A DNA stretch of 60,243 nucleotides from Alkalibacterium olivapovliticus (lineage in GTDB: Bacteria; Bacillota; Bacilli; Lactobacillales; Carnobacteriaceae_A): contig NZ_PVTO01000015.1 of the NCBI RefSeq assembly GCF_003003275.1, forward strand, positions 1 through 60,243, written 5' to 3'. Of this stretch, positions 1-8,873 are shown one piece after another. The position numbers and the translations under genes are program-made. The stretch's first letter is position 1; every line of letters begins with the position of its first letter. The notes under the pieces are model-generated. The model saw only the letters and a list, made by a program, of their open reading frames with translations, had not been told where the DNA came from and did not search any database.

Positions 1-6
1 AAAAAA

Positions 7-44
7 GTAAATACCAAGACAGCCTAGGCACCCTTGGTATTTAC
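7..44 (-). terminator. Perfect 12-bp hairpin at the window edge
   Basis: Arms at 7-18 and 33-44 are perfectly complementary around a 14-base loop containing GCCTAGGC. Six A residues at 1-6 become a T-run on the minus strand, so this reads best as a minus-strand or bidirectional terminator for a gene outside the window. Confidence 0.55.
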
Positions 45-111
45 TCTCATATTTATTGATTATTATTCTTCACCAACGTCAGTTGACGTAGAACCAAAAG
101 AAACGATTAAG

Positions 112-168
112 CAATAAAGATAAACCCGTTAAAGCATAATTGCTGCTTTAACGGGTTTATCTTTATTG
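112..168 (-). terminator. Terminator of the mscS gene
   Basis: A 25-bp perfect inverted repeat (112-136 and 144-168) with a 7-base loop starts three bases after the mscS stop codon. The core arm ends in GGGTTTAT, so the T-rich tail is itself part of the stem and the hairpin can work in both directions. Confidence 0.75.
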
Positions 169-170
169 AT

Positions 171-1061
171 TTAAGGATTTTGAATATCAAGATTGATTTT
201 TGGCAAGTCGATGCCAGCTTCTCTCAATGCATCCACATATTTTTCATAGAACAAGTTCTGCATGCCAAATTCGGTTCCGGATTTAGAGTACATAATGACT
301 TGTGCAGCTATTTGACCTGAACCAATGGGTACAAAAGCAATTTCTTTGGGTTGGATCGTTATTTCATCGCATTTTGGAATCCATTCCTGATTAATCCGTT
401 CCATTACTGATCGGACTGAATGCAGATCCGTCTGCGGGAATAAGCGGATATGGAGCATGACCCTCATATCTCCTCTGGAACGGTTACTGATAACTGTGAT
501 TGAGCGATTTGGAATAAAGTGAGTAGTTCCGTCAAAATCTTTCACTTTTGTCGTTTTCAGATTGACATCTTCAACTGTCCCCAAAACACCACTCAATTCG
601 ACAACATCTCCCACATCGATTTGTTTCTCCAGAAGAATCATAAAGCCGTTGACAATATCAGATACAAATCCCTGAGCACCTAACGAGAGTGCAAGACCAA
701 CTACACCGGCACTGGCGACCAAGGTGCCGACCGGTACCCCGAGCAGTTCCAATATAGTGTAAACCAGGAAAAAGTACAGAATCGCATGATAACTGTTCTT
801 GCTCAATTTGTAGAGTGTATTTAAACGGTTTGGTACTGTTTTCTTCTCTTTCATGTAACGCTTGAACACCATTTCAATGGCATAGTGGCCTACTTTTTTA
901 AGAATAAAAAAGATAATGAGGGCCAAAGCGATCTGCATAAGCAGCACAATAAGTGAACTGGCAATTGCCCGCCAGTCAATCCCCCGCCAGAATTCTATAA
1001 AAAATCCTAATTGTTCTTCAGGGGTAGTCGGTGAGTCTTCAGCTGAAAAATACATAGTCAT
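171..1061 (-). CDS. mscS: Small-conductance mechanosensitive channel, MscS family
   Basis: This 296-residue protein belongs to the MscS family of membrane channels, which release solutes when hypo-osmotic shock stretches the membrane. Hydrophobic segments lie at about residues 33-55, 90-110 and 113-140. The last is the pore-lining helix, rich in Gly and Ala (ASAGVVGLALSLGAQGFVSD), followed by the beta-domain stretch with DVGDVVELSGVLGTVEDV and PNRSI. Length and motifs are typical of the YkuT-like branch. A second ATG six bases downstream has a slightly better spacing from AAAGGA, so the start could move by two residues. The gene is monocistronic, with its own promoter and terminator, and faces away from the neighbouring plus-strand genes. 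Confidence 0.93.
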   Translation of the reverse strand: MTMYFSAEDSPTTPEEQLGFFIEFWRGIDWRAIASSLIVLLMQIALALIIFFILKKVGHYAIEMVFKRYMKEKKTVPNRLNTLYKLSKNSYHAILYFFLVYTILELLGVPVGTLVASAGVVGLALSLGAQGFVSDIVNGFMILLEKQIDVGDVVELSGVLGTVEDVNLKTTKVKDFDGTTHFIPNRSITVISNRSRGDMRVMLHIRLFPQTDLHSVRSVMERINQEWIPKCDEITIQPKEIAFVPIGSGQIAAQVIMYSKSGTEFGMQNLFYEKYVDALREAGIDLPKINLDIQNP

Positions 1062-1106
1062 TTCCTTTCTTTCCTGTCAATCGATTAAAACAAGTAGTCT
1101 ATCACT

Positions 1107-1134
1107 ATTCTACCAGTTTTTTTCAAAGATTCAA
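1107..1134 (-). promoter_or_regulatory. Probable sigma-A promoter of mscS
   Basis: On the minus strand TTGAAT (1129-1134) and TAGAAT (1107-1112) are separated by 16 bases, about 45 bases upstream of the mscS start. Confidence 0.5.
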
Positions 1135-1232
1135 TTTTAAGTTTATAGTGTTAAAAAGGGCGTCATGTTTGCATTCGTTTACAGTGTAGTGGTAATCTTA
1201 TGGTATACAGAAAAGAAGAAAGAGGGATTATT

Positions 1233-1631
1233 ATGACAGGTGGAGAAATAGCAGCATTAATAGCAGCAGGAGCATTTGCAGTACTAGTATTAGGCCTTTG
1301 TTATGTATTATTCAAAGTAGCAAGTGTCGTTACTGAGCTTAACACTACGGTGGAAGAAGCAAACAAAAGTCTAAATACGATTACCAAAGACGCTGATCAT
1401 TTACTTATCGAGGTTGAAGGATTATTAAATAAATCCAACACAACTTTAGATGATGTGAATGGCAAGCTAGGACTAACAGATCCATTGTTCCAAGCAGTCG
1501 GGGACCTGGGAGAATCTGTATCAAGTTTAAATGATTCAACACGCAACTTGACGTCACATTTGGCTAGCGCTTCAAAAAAAGGCGCCTCAATAGGGATTGC
1601 CAAAAAAGTTGGTTCAAAAGTAAGAGGATAA
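1233..1631 (+). CDS. DUF948 membrane-anchored protein (YtxG-like)
   Basis: A 132-residue protein with one N-terminal membrane helix (about residues 5-27, IAALIAAGAFAVLVLGLCYVL) followed by a coiled-coil-like region with repeated leucine/valine spacing (VVTELNTTVEEANKSLNTI). This is the pattern of DUF948 proteins, called YtxG in Bacillus, which are linked to general stress. The molecular function is unknown. I start it at the ATG at 1233, which has AGAGGGA six bases upstream; an upstream ATG at 1200 has no such site. It is followed 41 bases later by a YtxH-like gene, as in the Bacillus ytxGH operon, so the two probably form one transcript. Confidence 0.85.
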   Translation: MTGGEIAALIAAGAFAVLVLGLCYVLFKVASVVTELNTTVEEANKSLNTITKDADHLLIEVEGLLNKSNTTLDDVNGKLGLTDPLFQAVGDLGESVSSLNDSTRNLTSHLASASKKGASIGIAKKVGSKVRG

Positions 1632-1672
1632 CAGAGAATGCAAATCGATAACAAAAGGAGAGAGTTGTTAGT

Positions 1673-2206
1673 ATGTATAAACATAACAAACATGAAAATC
1701 TTGAAAGCTTTGTATTGGGCACATTCGTAGGAGCAGCAGTAGCGGGTTTGACGGCCTTATTATTGGCACCTAAATCAGGTAAGGATATGCGTGAAGATAT
1801 AGCTGGACAAGCCGACAAGACTAAGCAGCAGGCTAAAGAGTATATGTCTATTGTTAAAGATAAAGGAACAAAATTAAAAGGCACTGTGGAAAAAGCTGGT
1901 TCTGAGTATCTGGATAATGCTTCAGCAACTTATGAACAGTTAACAAATCAAGTGGGTTCTGACGGAGATACAGAAGAGAATCTTAACAAAATCAAACAGG
2001 AAGCTAAAGATACAGCAGAAGGTTTGAAAGATGCATTGAAAGACGGTGTGGAAAGAGATAAAAAGATAACCAAAAATGCGGCGGAAGAGGCTAAAGAATC
2101 TTTAGATGATGCCGCAAAAGAAGGAAAAAAAGTATCTCAAGATGATCATTCATTACCTGAAGGATCACCACGTACAATGAATAAAGACGGAAACAGCCAG
2201 TATTAA
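1673..2206 (+). CDS. YtxH-like envelope protein
   Basis: A 177-residue protein starting with a short hydrophobic segment (about residues 13-31) ending in the family signature LLAPKSGKDMRED, typical of YtxH domains. The rest is a Lys/Glu/Ala-rich helical region that resembles LEA-like or apolipoprotein-like stress proteins (KQEAKDTAEGLKDALKDG). The start has AAAAGGAGAG upstream. It lies directly behind the DUF948 gene, and a strong terminator follows. Members of this family are associated with general and salt stress; no enzymatic role is known. The highly charged C-terminal tail (residues 90-177) looks disordered. Confidence 0.85.
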   Translation: MYKHNKHENLESFVLGTFVGAAVAGLTALLLAPKSGKDMREDIAGQADKTKQQAKEYMSIVKDKGTKLKGTVEKAGSEYLDNASATYEQLTNQVGSDGDTEENLNKIKQEAKDTAEGLKDALKDGVERDKKITKNAAEEAKESLDDAAKEGKKVSQDDHSLPEGSPRTMNKDGNSQY

Positions 2207-2231
2207 TTTGGTGAGTATATGAGATTTACAT

Positions 2232-2264
2232 AAAAGGATGCGATTACCTCGCATCCTTTTATTC
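2232..2264 (+). terminator. Terminator after the DUF948-YtxH pair
   Basis: Twelve-bp stem (2232-2243 with 2249-2260), 5-base loop, arm ending in TTTT followed by ATTCATTT. Confidence 0.85.
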
Positions 2265-2311
2265 ATTTCATTTGACCATTACTCAAAATTCATGTGGAAA
2301 GGAACAAGACG

Positions 2312-2793
2312 ATGAAAGTTATAAGTGGATTATTTGTTTTATCAGTATCTGGTTTGATACTGTCTGCATGCGGAGAAGACGGGCAGGAGAAAATGGTACC
2401 ACTCAGGTAGATGTGAGACACGGGACGTTTGAAAATGGAACATATGAACTTGTCGAAGCGAACTATGACGATAATGGATGGAGAGCAGTATTCACTATCG
2501 ATGTAGAAGACGGCGAAATCGTTACTTCTGATTATAACGAATACAACGAAGAAGGAGCTGTTAAAACTGAGGACCAAGAGTACCAGGAGGCAATGGCAGA
2601 GCAGACAGGTGTTGGTCCGCAGGAATACGTTGAAGAACTCAATAATCAATTGGTCACTTCCCAGGATGCTGGACAAATCGATACAGTTTCCGGTGCAACA
2701 ACCTCATCCAATAAATTCCAGGAATATGCTGCCATGCTTTTAAACGCTGCTGAAAACGGATCGACAGACACCATAGAAGTAGATAATGATTAG
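2312..2793 (+). pseudogene. FMN-binding lipoprotein, interrupted by a -1 frameshift
   Basis: The reading frame opening at ATG 2312 (GGAAAGGAAC upstream) encodes a lipoprotein signal peptide with lipobox LSAC (MKVISGLFVLSVSGLILSAC) but meets a TAG at 2408-2410. The next frame continues with an FMN-binding domain: YELVEANYDDNGWRAVFTIDVEDG, then DTVSGATTSS near the C-terminus, the motif whose Thr is covalently flavinylated by ApbE-type transferases in this family. One extra A in the run at 2390-2393 would fuse the two frames into a normal protein of about 160 residues. Such proteins carry electrons at the outer membrane face. Either a real frameshift mutation, phase variation or a sequencing error explains it. 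The downstream frame has no convincing start of its own. Confidence 0.75.
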
Positions 2794-2890
2794 AAATAGT
2801 ACTGCTATCTTAAAAAGTGTAGATAAGGTGCTAAAGACCTGTTAAGTCATAAAAGTATTAAAGAATAGGATCAAGAAAGAAGTGAACAGG

Positions 2891-3387
2891 ATGACAGTCA
2901 ATACGTTTATTAGAATGATAGGGGGTGGGGGCGGAAGCTATGCCTTTATAGTGTTCGTCTTAAGATTATCAGGGAAACGAACCTTATCCAAGATGAACGC
3001 GTTCGATTTTATCGTAACAGTTGCACTCGGTTCGGTACTGGCTAACACATCATAGTGAATCATGAAACATTGCTGTGGGAGGGCATTATAGCCTTTTGTT
3101 TGCTAGTCTTTTTGCAGTACCTTTCGACTTGGTTATCTGTCCGGTCCAGCAAAGTGCGCTCCTTGTTGAAATCAAAACCCTCACTGATTTATTACAGAGA
3201 TGATTATGACGAAACCAAAATGAAAAAAGAGCGGATCACAAAAATTGAAATCATGCAGGCCATTCGTAAAGGTGGATATGTTTCGCTGGATGAAATAGCG
3301 GCAGTCATATTAGAAACGGATGGGACGCTAACGGTAATGCAGAAATCAAAAGAAAAGCAGCTTGAGAAAGAAGATTTTTTCTATTAA
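2891..3387 (+). pseudogene. DUF421 (YetF-like) membrane protein, interrupted by a -1 frameshift
   Basis: From ATG 2891 the frame reads through SYAFIVFVLRLSGKRTLSKM and FDFIVTVALGSVLANT, the classic DUF421 N-terminus, then stops at TAG 3053-3055. The remaining part continues in another frame: HETLLWEGIIAFCLLVFLQYL, WLSVRSSKVRSLL, then the soluble domain with PSLIYYRDDYDE, MQAIRKGGYVSLDEIAAVILETDGTLTVM. A single inserted A near 3047-3050 would give ANT-IIVNHETLL and an intact protein of about 168 residues. Members are small membrane proteins of unclear function with a cytoplasmic YetF domain. The neighbour upstream is broken in the same way, so either local decay or sequence quality must be considered. 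Confidence 0.75.
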
Positions 3388-3463
3388 AAAACCTTATCAG
3401 AGTCCATCCATTGTAGTAAGTGATCGATACTACTGGCTGAAATGACTCGATAAGGTTTTTTAT
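3386..3463. terminator. Bidirectional terminator with internal stems
   Basis: Outer arms 3386-3398 and 3449-3461 pair perfectly (AAAAAACCTTATC with its complement), continued by GAGTC/GACTC (3400-3404, 3444-3448) and a small GTAGTA/TACTAC-like inner stem. A-run and T-run flank both sides, serving the DUF421 gene and convergent pepQ. Confidence 0.75.
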
Positions 3464-3473
3464 ACGGCTCTTA

Positions 3474-4571
3474 TTATTTAACAGGAACTACGATCAAATC
3501 TTTGGTTGTCTGTGTAAATGACTCAGCTCCCGAATCAGTTACAACGATACAGTCTTCTATCCGAATACCGGCTATATTATCCAGATAAATACCTGGTTCA
3601 ATCGAAAAACACATGTATTCTCTGATCAGTAAGTCAGTACCCGGTGCAATATTAGGATATTCATGAACTGATTGTCCTAAACCATGACCTAAACGATGTG
3701 TAAAAGCTTCTCCATATCCGGCTTCTGAGATGATGTCTCGAGCGACAGCGTCTATTTCCCCCGTTGTCATTCCTGCTTTTACTGCTGACTGTGCCGTTTT
3801 CTGTGCGTTTAGAACAATAGTATACAACTTTTCTAGTTCAGAGCTGACTTCCCCATATGCAACTGTTCTGGAAACATCACTTGTATAGCCGTTATAAACG
3901 ACACCTAAATCAAATAAAACCAGTTCATGAGGGTTGAGTTGTCGTTTACCAGGCGTACCATGTGGGCTGGCCGCATGATCTCCGAATAAAACCATAGTGT
4001 CAAAACTCATCTCTTTAATGCCTGATTTTTTTAGTTCATATTCGATCAGCGCAACTACTTCTTCTTCTGTTATGCCCGTTTTCAGTGCATTTATACCCAC
4101 TTTCAAAGCAATATCAGCAAATTTTCCGGCTTCTTTCATTAGAGTGATTTCATCAGTTGATTTGATTACTTTCATATCTTGAATAGGTGATGTAATCGAT
4201 GTAAACTCAGCTTCAGGGAAGAGCTCTTTCAACTGATTATATCGGTCAATAATAAGGTAATCTGTTTCAATCCCAATATTTTTTATTACGCCAGGAGTGT
4301 CGGATATGAAAGAACCTATTTTTTCAAAAGCATTTTCATGGTCACTGTAACTAAAGACCATATCCACAGCCGCTCCATGCTTCGCATCCTGTTCTTCGAG
4401 CTTTGGAACAATTAAAGCTGATTTACTTCCCGTAAGAAGAAGTGCGAGAACACGTTCATGCGGATTACTTAAATACCCAGTTAAATAATTGATGGTAAAC
4501 GGATTGTCGATATATATAAAAGAAAGGTCCTGTTCAGTCATATGTTTGGTTAGTTGTTCTATTGGTTTCAT
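3474..4571 (-). CDS. pepQ: Xaa-Pro dipeptidase PepQ (M24 family)
   Basis: A 365-residue cytoplasmic metallopeptidase that cleaves dipeptides ending in proline. The C-terminal 'pita-bread' domain shows all metal ligands: Asp in LFDLGVVYNGY, Asp in TSDVSRT, His in RLGHGLGQSVHEYP, Glu in FSIEPGIYL and Glu in RIEDCIVV. The N-terminal creatinase-like domain covers about residues 1-125. The start has AAAGGTAGGGTGA upstream. The gene is transcribed divergently from ccpA, an arrangement conserved in lactic acid bacteria, and the shared intergenic region carries a cre site, so CcpA may control both. A second M24 peptidase (PepP) is encoded elsewhere in the window. Its position beside ccpA favours PepQ over a general aminopeptidase P. 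Confidence 0.9.
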   Translation of the reverse strand: MKPIEQLTKHMTEQDLSFIYIDNPFTINYLTGYLSNPHERVLALLLTGSKSALIVPKLEEQDAKHGAAVDMVFSYSDHENAFEKIGSFISDTPGVIKNIGIETDYLIIDRYNQLKELFPEAEFTSITSPIQDMKVIKSTDEITLMKEAGKFADIALKVGINALKTGITEEEVVALIEYELKKSGIKEMSFDTMVLFGDHAASPHGTPGKRQLNPHELVLFDLGVVYNGYTSDVSRTVAYGEVSSELEKLYTIVLNAQKTAQSAVKAGMTTGEIDAVARDIISEAGYGEAFTHRLGHGLGQSVHEYPNIAPGTDLLIREYMCFSIEPGIYLDNIAGIRIEDCIVVTDSGAESFTQTTKDLIVVPVK

Positions 4572-4716
4572 ACTTCACCCTACCTTTAAAATGATAAACT
4601 ATTCATTTAGTTTACCAAAAACTTCTCTTTAAAGACAGAAAATGATAGAATAGGTAATAAGAAAGCCTTTTCTGAAAAGAGTTTTAGAAAATTTCATGAA
4701 AATACACGTTAATGAT

Positions 4717-4730
4717 TGAAATTGGTTTCA
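4717..4730 (+). promoter_or_regulatory. cre-type CcpA operator between pepQ and ccpA
   Basis: TGAAATTGGTTTCA is palindromic apart from its centre and matches the cre consensus TGWAANCGNTNWCA at every fixed position except the central C. It lies 73 bases upstream of the ccpA start. Autoregulation of ccpA and control of pepQ are inferred. Confidence 0.7.
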
Positions 4731-4802
4731 TTTCTTGTTACTCTATTATGAGAAGTATGCGCTCTCATAAAGAGGGCTACAATGACTAAAGGAGATATTT
4801 AA

Positions 4803-5804
4803 ATGGATAAGCAAACAATTACTATATATGATGTCGCACGTGAAGCAGGGGTCTCAATGGCTACAGTCTCACGCGTGGTGAACGGTAACCCTAACGTGAA
4901 ACCGACAACAAGAAAGAAAGTCCTTGACGTAATTGATCGACTGGATTATCGTCCTAATGCAGTTGCTCGTGGACTAGCCAGCAAGAAAACGACTACAGTA
5001 GGTGTTATTATTCCCGATGTCACCAATTTATACTTTTCGTCCTTAGCAAGAGGGATTGATGATATTGCTACTATGTACAAGTATAATATCATTCTAGCCA
5101 ACTCAGATGAGAACGAACAGAAAGAAGTTCAGGTATTGAATACGTTACTTGCAAAACAAGTTGACGGCGTCATTTTTATGGGAAATAAAATTACTGAAGA
5201 GTTGAGAGCAGAATTTTCTCGTTCCCGCACACCGGTGGTTTTAGCAGGAACTGTTGACCCGGACGAACAAGTCGGCAGCGTGAATATCGACTATGAGCTG
5301 GCTACTAAAGACAGTGTTGAGTTACTGATAAATAATGGCCATAAAAAAATAGCCTTCGTGTCTGAAAGTCATGAAGAACCTATTAATGGGGTTTACCGAA
5401 TGAATGGCTATAAAGCTGCTTTAGAAGAAGCATCTATTGAATACAATGAAGATCTGGTGTTACAGTCAGAGTATACCTATAAAGTAGGAGAAGCTGTTTA
5501 TGAGCAGCTGGTTAAAGCAGGGGCGACTTCTGTAGTACTGGCTGATGATGAGTTAGCTGTAGGGGTATTAAATGCTGCTTTAGATAGAGGAGTCTCCATT
5601 CCTGAAGACTTTGAAATCGTAACTTCGAACAATTCTAAACTTACAGCAATGACCCGTCCTCAGCTGACTACAGTTGTTCAACCTTTGTATGACATTGGTG
5701 CCGTAGCGATGCGACTACTGACTAAATTGATGAACAAAGAAGAAACTGATGAAAAAACGGTCAAATTACCATATCACATTGAAAATAAGGGAACAACTAA
5801 ATAA
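4803..5804 (+). CDS. ccpA: Catabolite control protein A (LacI family regulator)
   Basis: A 333-residue LacI/GalR-type repressor and global carbon regulator. The N-terminal helix-turn-helix ([22 protein letters not shown], residues about 5-26) and hinge helix ([15 protein letters not shown]) are typical, followed by the periplasmic-binding-protein-like effector domain ([21 protein letters not shown]). CcpA binds cre sites when complexed with HPr phosphorylated on serine. The start has AAAGGAGATATTTA upstream. Two cre-like sites are seen in this window, one just upstream of ccpA and one inside the promoter of the nagE-like gene at 48.3 kb. The divergent pepQ supports the assignment as CcpA over another LacI member. 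Confidence 0.97.
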   Translation: MDKQTITIYDVAREAGVSMATVSRVVNGNPNVKPTTRKKVLDVIDRLDYRPNAVARGLASKKTTTVGVIIPDVTNLYFSSLARGIDDIATMYKYNIILANSDENEQKEVQVLNTLLAKQVDGVIFMGNKITEELRAEFSRSRTPVVLAGTVDPDEQVGSVNIDYELATKDSVELLINNGHKKIAFVSESHEEPINGVYRMNGYKAALEEASIEYNEDLVLQSEYTYKVGEAVYEQLVKAGATSVVLADDELAVGVLNAALDRGVSIPEDFEIVTSNNSKLTAMTRPQLTTVVQPLYDIGAVAMRLLTKLMNKEETDEKTVKLPYHIENKGTTK

Positions 5805-5812
5805 TAAAGATG

Positions 5813-5844
5813 GAGGGGCATTCGATTGGAATGCTCCTCTTTTT
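5813..5844 (+). terminator. Terminator of ccpA
   Basis: Eleven-bp stem (5813-5823 with 5829-5839, one G-T pair), 5-base loop, then five T. Confidence 0.85.
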
Positions 5845-5857
5845 CACCTCTAATCCA

Positions 5858-5894
5858 AAAAGCTCTCTACCCATTTCCAAGGTAGAGAGCTTTT
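5858..5894 (-). terminator. Terminator of the class A PBP gene
   Basis: Perfect 14-bp stem (5858-5871 with 5881-5894) with a 9-base loop. The A-run on its left becomes the T-run on the minus strand, 22 bases after the PBP stop codon. Confidence 0.85.
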
Positions 5895-5915
5895 GTTCTG
5901 TTCTAGCGCGTATGG

Positions 5916-8684
5916 TTAATCATCATCATCTTCTGTTTCATCATCATCGTCAGAGTCGCCATTTCCATTTCCGTTTCCGTTCCCATTAGGCGAAGAAGAG
6001 CCATTTCCGTTGGAAGGCTCCTCTTCATCAGAAGTGTCATCATCTTCGGGATCTGGCTCAGGTTCAGGTTCTGGTTCAGGTTCAGGTTCAGGCTCTGGTT
6101 CTGGTTCAGGTTCTGGATCCGGTTCGGGCTCTGGCTCTGGTTCTGGTTCTGGATCCGGTTCGGGCTCTGGTTCAGGCTCCGGTTCTAGATCCGCCTCAGG
6201 CTCCGGGTCGGAGGTATCTTCGTCCTCCGATTCCTCGTCGTCATCAGGTTCTTCACTGTCATCATCTTCGTTATCTTCATCAGATGCTGAAGATGTATAA
6301 CTGCTCCAGAATTCTTCCAATTCTTCATCAGTAGCACCGATTGCAAAATCATAAGTCGTTGTTCCCGGTACATTATCCGATTTGAACAGTTCAGTATGAG
6401 TGTTGCCGGAGTAGTTGAATGAGTCGCCATCAGGTGTTTCCACTTCACCTGATTTCATACCAGTATCGACAATAACTGAATCTTCAGTAACGCCATCTGG
6501 TCGTGAGTGCGTTTCTCCAACACCTAATATATCCGGATTTACTGCATGTACGGCATTCATAATTCTGGCCCACATGTCACGGTTTCTTCGACTAGGATGA
6601 AGTCCGAAATCATCTCCAAGAGAAATTTCATTGGTCCCATAGCCCATCCAGGTACCGAAAGATACTTTAGGAGTACTCGCGAGGTACCAGACATCATTTC
6701 GGTCTTGAGTTGTACCGGTTTTCGAGACCCAGTCAGATTCAAAGTTCAGAAGATCGATCGTGCCTTCAGCAGTTCCCTCTGTGTGAACACCACGGAGCAT
6801 GTCTAACAGAAGATAATTTGTTTGAGGACTCCATACTTCAGTTTGTTCAACTTCATGTTGATAAACGACCTCACCATTACTGTCTTCAATCCGTTCAATC
6901 ATGTAAGCTTCTGCATGCTGTCCGTTATTCCCTATTGTAGAAAAAGCACTGACTAGTCCAACTGGTGCTGGTCCATCTGTACCGCCAATTGAAAAGGAAG
7001 GGTAATCTATCTCTGCATCAGAAAAATCATCTTCACTGATTCCCATACGTCTGATATAGCCTTGAAGATCCGTTTCTTCCTGCTGTAAAGCTGAATGTAT
7101 TTTAAATGCAGCAATGTTTTTTGATTCTACTAATGATTGTCTAGCAGTAATCCATTCGTTAGTAGTAGCACCAACGTTGGTCGGCGTATAATAAGTCCAG
7201 TCACCAATGGCTGGATCGTAAACGTCACGCACTTCGGCTTCAGTGTCCGGAATGATCGATGCCGGAGTAAGAATACCCGCATCAATCGCAGGACCATAAA
7301 CGGCTAAAGGTTTGATTGCAGATCCAGGACTGCGGTTCATCTGGAATGCATTATTAAATTGGCTGAGTCCGTAGTCGCGACCGCCAATAAATCCAATTAT
7401 GCGGCCAGTTTCGTTATCAATTAATGATCCCGCGTATTGGACGGGTAGTGTAGTAGTTTGAGTATTTCCATCTGCATCTTCCCAGTTGAAAGAGCGTTCC
7501 TGTCCCAACTGGTCCTGATATTCTCTAACCGTTTCTTCTAGAACGCGATGCACTTCACGGTCGATAGTGGTATGAATCTGATACCCTCTGTTACGAATGG
7601 TAAAGCGGACTTCTTCTTCATATTCACTAACAAGATCAGGATTTTCTTCAAGATCTTCATTCGTGATGCCGTCTTCTTCCATGGCTTGTCTCACAAGTAT
7701 TCGTCTCGCTTCATATTCACCTTGATCGTATACAAATGAGATATCTTCGTAATCGATTTCTTCGCGGTTCAGGAAGTCTTGAGGTAAATCATACTCACTC
7801 GCTTCCTGGTACTCTTCAAATGTAATCATATCTTCACGGTACATTCTAAACAGTACTTCACGCATCCGACTAAGTCCGAGGTCGTGATTTTCTTTAACTT
7901 CACCAGAATTTGTGTAAGGACTAAAAATGTTTGGACGCTGTGGCAATCCTGCAATGAATGCTGCCTGAGGTAAAGTAATCTCAGCAGCTGATACGCCAAA
8001 AATACCCTGTGCAGCTTCTTCGACACCGGCAATATTTTGACCTTTATTGTTACGGCCGAAAGGGGACACGTTGAGGTATGCTTCTAAAATGTCGTCTTTT
8101 TCCATATAGTTCTCAATACGCATGGCCAGCAGTATCTCGTTTGCTTTACGCTCATGAGAAACCTCCCCGCCGATGATCTGCTGTTTTATCAGCTGTTGAG
8201 TCAGTGTCGATCCACCAGTTGACGCACCGGATTCAGTAATATCCTGTACGAGGGCACGGGCAATGGCTTTCGGAACAATTCCATCATGATCGAAAAAGTA
8301 CTCGTCTTCTGTCGCGACAATAGCGTTTATAACATTTGATGACATGTCTTCTAATCCGACAGGGGTCCGCATTAAATCAGCTCTTAAATCACTGATGACT
8401 TCGCCGCTTTCATAATACATGGTAGAAGTCTGATTATAATCGTAAATCTGCTCTACCATCATTTCAGGTTCGGGGATTTCACTCCCGTTAACTAGAGAAA
8501 CAAAATACCCAAGTGCAGTTCCTGCACCCAAAGATCCTCCTACTAACAGGACGACAACTATCATGATGACTAATGCTTTAATAACTCTATAAAAAATATC
8601 GAAATAATAAACGAACGATGAAAAAATCGAGGGTTCATTCGTTTCTTCTGTTTGTCTGGATTCTTTTACTTCAGATCGTTTCAT
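5916..8684 (-). CDS. Class A penicillin-binding protein with long acidic Glu-Pro tail
   Basis: A 922-residue bifunctional peptidoglycan synthase. Order: cytoplasmic N-terminus, one membrane helix (about 35-60), glycosyltransferase domain with catalytic [10 protein letters not shown] and [12 protein letters not shown], then the transpeptidase domain with SPGSAIKP (active Ser and Lys), SKN (in [10 protein letters not shown]) and [12 protein letters not shown]. It polymerises and cross-links glycan at the outer membrane face. Residues from about 765 are extraordinary: an Asp/Glu stretch, about 25 Glu-Pro or Asp-Pro dipeptides, an Asn-Gly repeat and a terminal Asp/Glu cluster. Class A PBPs often end in low-complexity tails, but this one is long and strongly acidic. 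The glycosyltransferase sequence looks closer to the PBP1B/PBP2A-type branch than to PonA, but I cannot decide this. Start supported by AAGGAG. Confidence 0.95.
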   Translation of the reverse strand: MKRSEVKESRQTEETNEPSIFSSFVYYFDIFYRVIKALVIMIVVVLLVGGSLGAGTALGYFVSLVNGSEIPEPEMMVEQIYDYNQTSTMYYESGEVISDLRADLMRTPVGLEDMSSNVINAIVATEDEYFFDHDGIVPKAIARALVQDITESGASTGGSTLTQQLIKQQIIGGEVSHERKANEILLAMRIENYMEKDDILEAYLNVSPFGRNNKGQNIAGVEEAAQGIFGVSAAEITLPQAAFIAGLPQRPNIFSPYTNSGEVKENHDLGLSRMREVLFRMYREDMITFEEYQEASEYDLPQDFLNREEIDYEDISFVYDQGEYEARRILVRQAMEEDGITNEDLEENPDLVSEYEEEVRFTIRNRGYQIHTTIDREVHRVLEETVREYQDQLGQERSFNWEDADGNTQTTTLPVQYAGSLIDNETGRIIGFIGGRDYGLSQFNNAFQMNRSPGSAIKPLAVYGPAIDAGILTPASIIPDTEAEVRDVYDPAIGDWTYYTPTNVGATTNEWITARQSLVESKNIAAFKIHSALQQEETDLQGYIRRMGISEDDFSDAEIDYPSFSIGGTDGPAPVGLVSAFSTIGNNGQHAEAYMIERIEDSNGEVVYQHEVEQTEVWSPQTNYLLLDMLRGVHTEGTAEGTIDLLNFESDWVSKTGTTQDRNDVWYLASTPKVSFGTWMGYGTNEISLGDDFGLHPSRRNRDMWARIMNAVHAVNPDILGVGETHSRPDGVTEDSVIVDTGMKSGEVETPDGDSFNYSGNTHTELFKSDNVPGTTTYDFAIGATDEELEEFWSSYTSSASDEDNEDDDSEEPDDDEESEDEDTSDPEPEADLEPEPEPEPEPDPEPEPEPEPEPDPEPEPEPEPEPEPEPEPEPEPDPEDDDTSDEEEPSNGNGSSSPNGNGNGNGNGDSDDDDETEDDDD
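6010..6230 (-). repeat. Hexamer repeat encoding the Glu-Pro/Asp-Pro tail of the PBP
   Basis: Degenerate 6-base units (GGTTCA, GGTTCT, GGCTCT, GGATCC on the plus strand) repeat about 25 times at roughly 6050-6200. Interspersed GGATCC units encode Asp-Pro. The repeat is in frame with the PBP and prone to length change by slippage or recombination without loss of frame. Confidence 0.85.
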
Positions 8685-8728
8685 TATGAACTCCTTATTA
8701 AATAAGTTTATTTACTGTGACTGGCTAT

Positions 8729-8757
8729 ATTATAGCAAAACCTCAATGGAATTAAAA
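8729..8757 (-). promoter_or_regulatory. Probable promoter of the PBP gene
   Basis: On the minus strand an extended -10 TGCTATAAT (core 8729-8734) lies 17 bases from TTTTAA (8752-8757), 45 bases upstream of the PBP start. Confidence 0.55.
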
Positions 8758-8824
8758 CGAATCGGTATTTAAACGACTATAAAATAGAAGGACTGTGACA
8801 GAAATGTTAACCGGTGTTATACAG

Positions 8825-8866
8825 AAAAAATCCTCTGCGAAAATGGGTAGTCCAATCTCGCAAAGG
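8825..8866 (-). terminator. Terminator of trhO
   Basis: Stem 8832-8840 with 8858-8866 (one G-T pair); the plus-strand A-run at 8825-8830 gives the T-run on the minus strand. It lies 8 bases after the trhO stop. Confidence 0.75.
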
Positions 8867-8873
8867 TTAAAGT

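Noticed and set aside
112-168. Long inverted repeat as a transposon end or attachment site
   Set aside because: It lies directly behind a stop codon, has a 7-base loop and no direct repeats, so a terminator explains it.
2272-2400. The N-terminus MTITQNSC of the 173-codon frame as a real start
   Set aside because: The ribosome site and lipoprotein signal belong to the other frame, starting at 2312.
3055-3387. An independent 110-residue gene starting at GTG 3055
   Set aside because: It lacks a ribosome site and continues the DUF421 protein that begins at 2891.
6010-6300. A 96-codon Gly-Ser repeat protein on the plus strand
   Set aside because: It is the antisense shadow of the Glu-Pro tail of the PBP, without a ribosome site.
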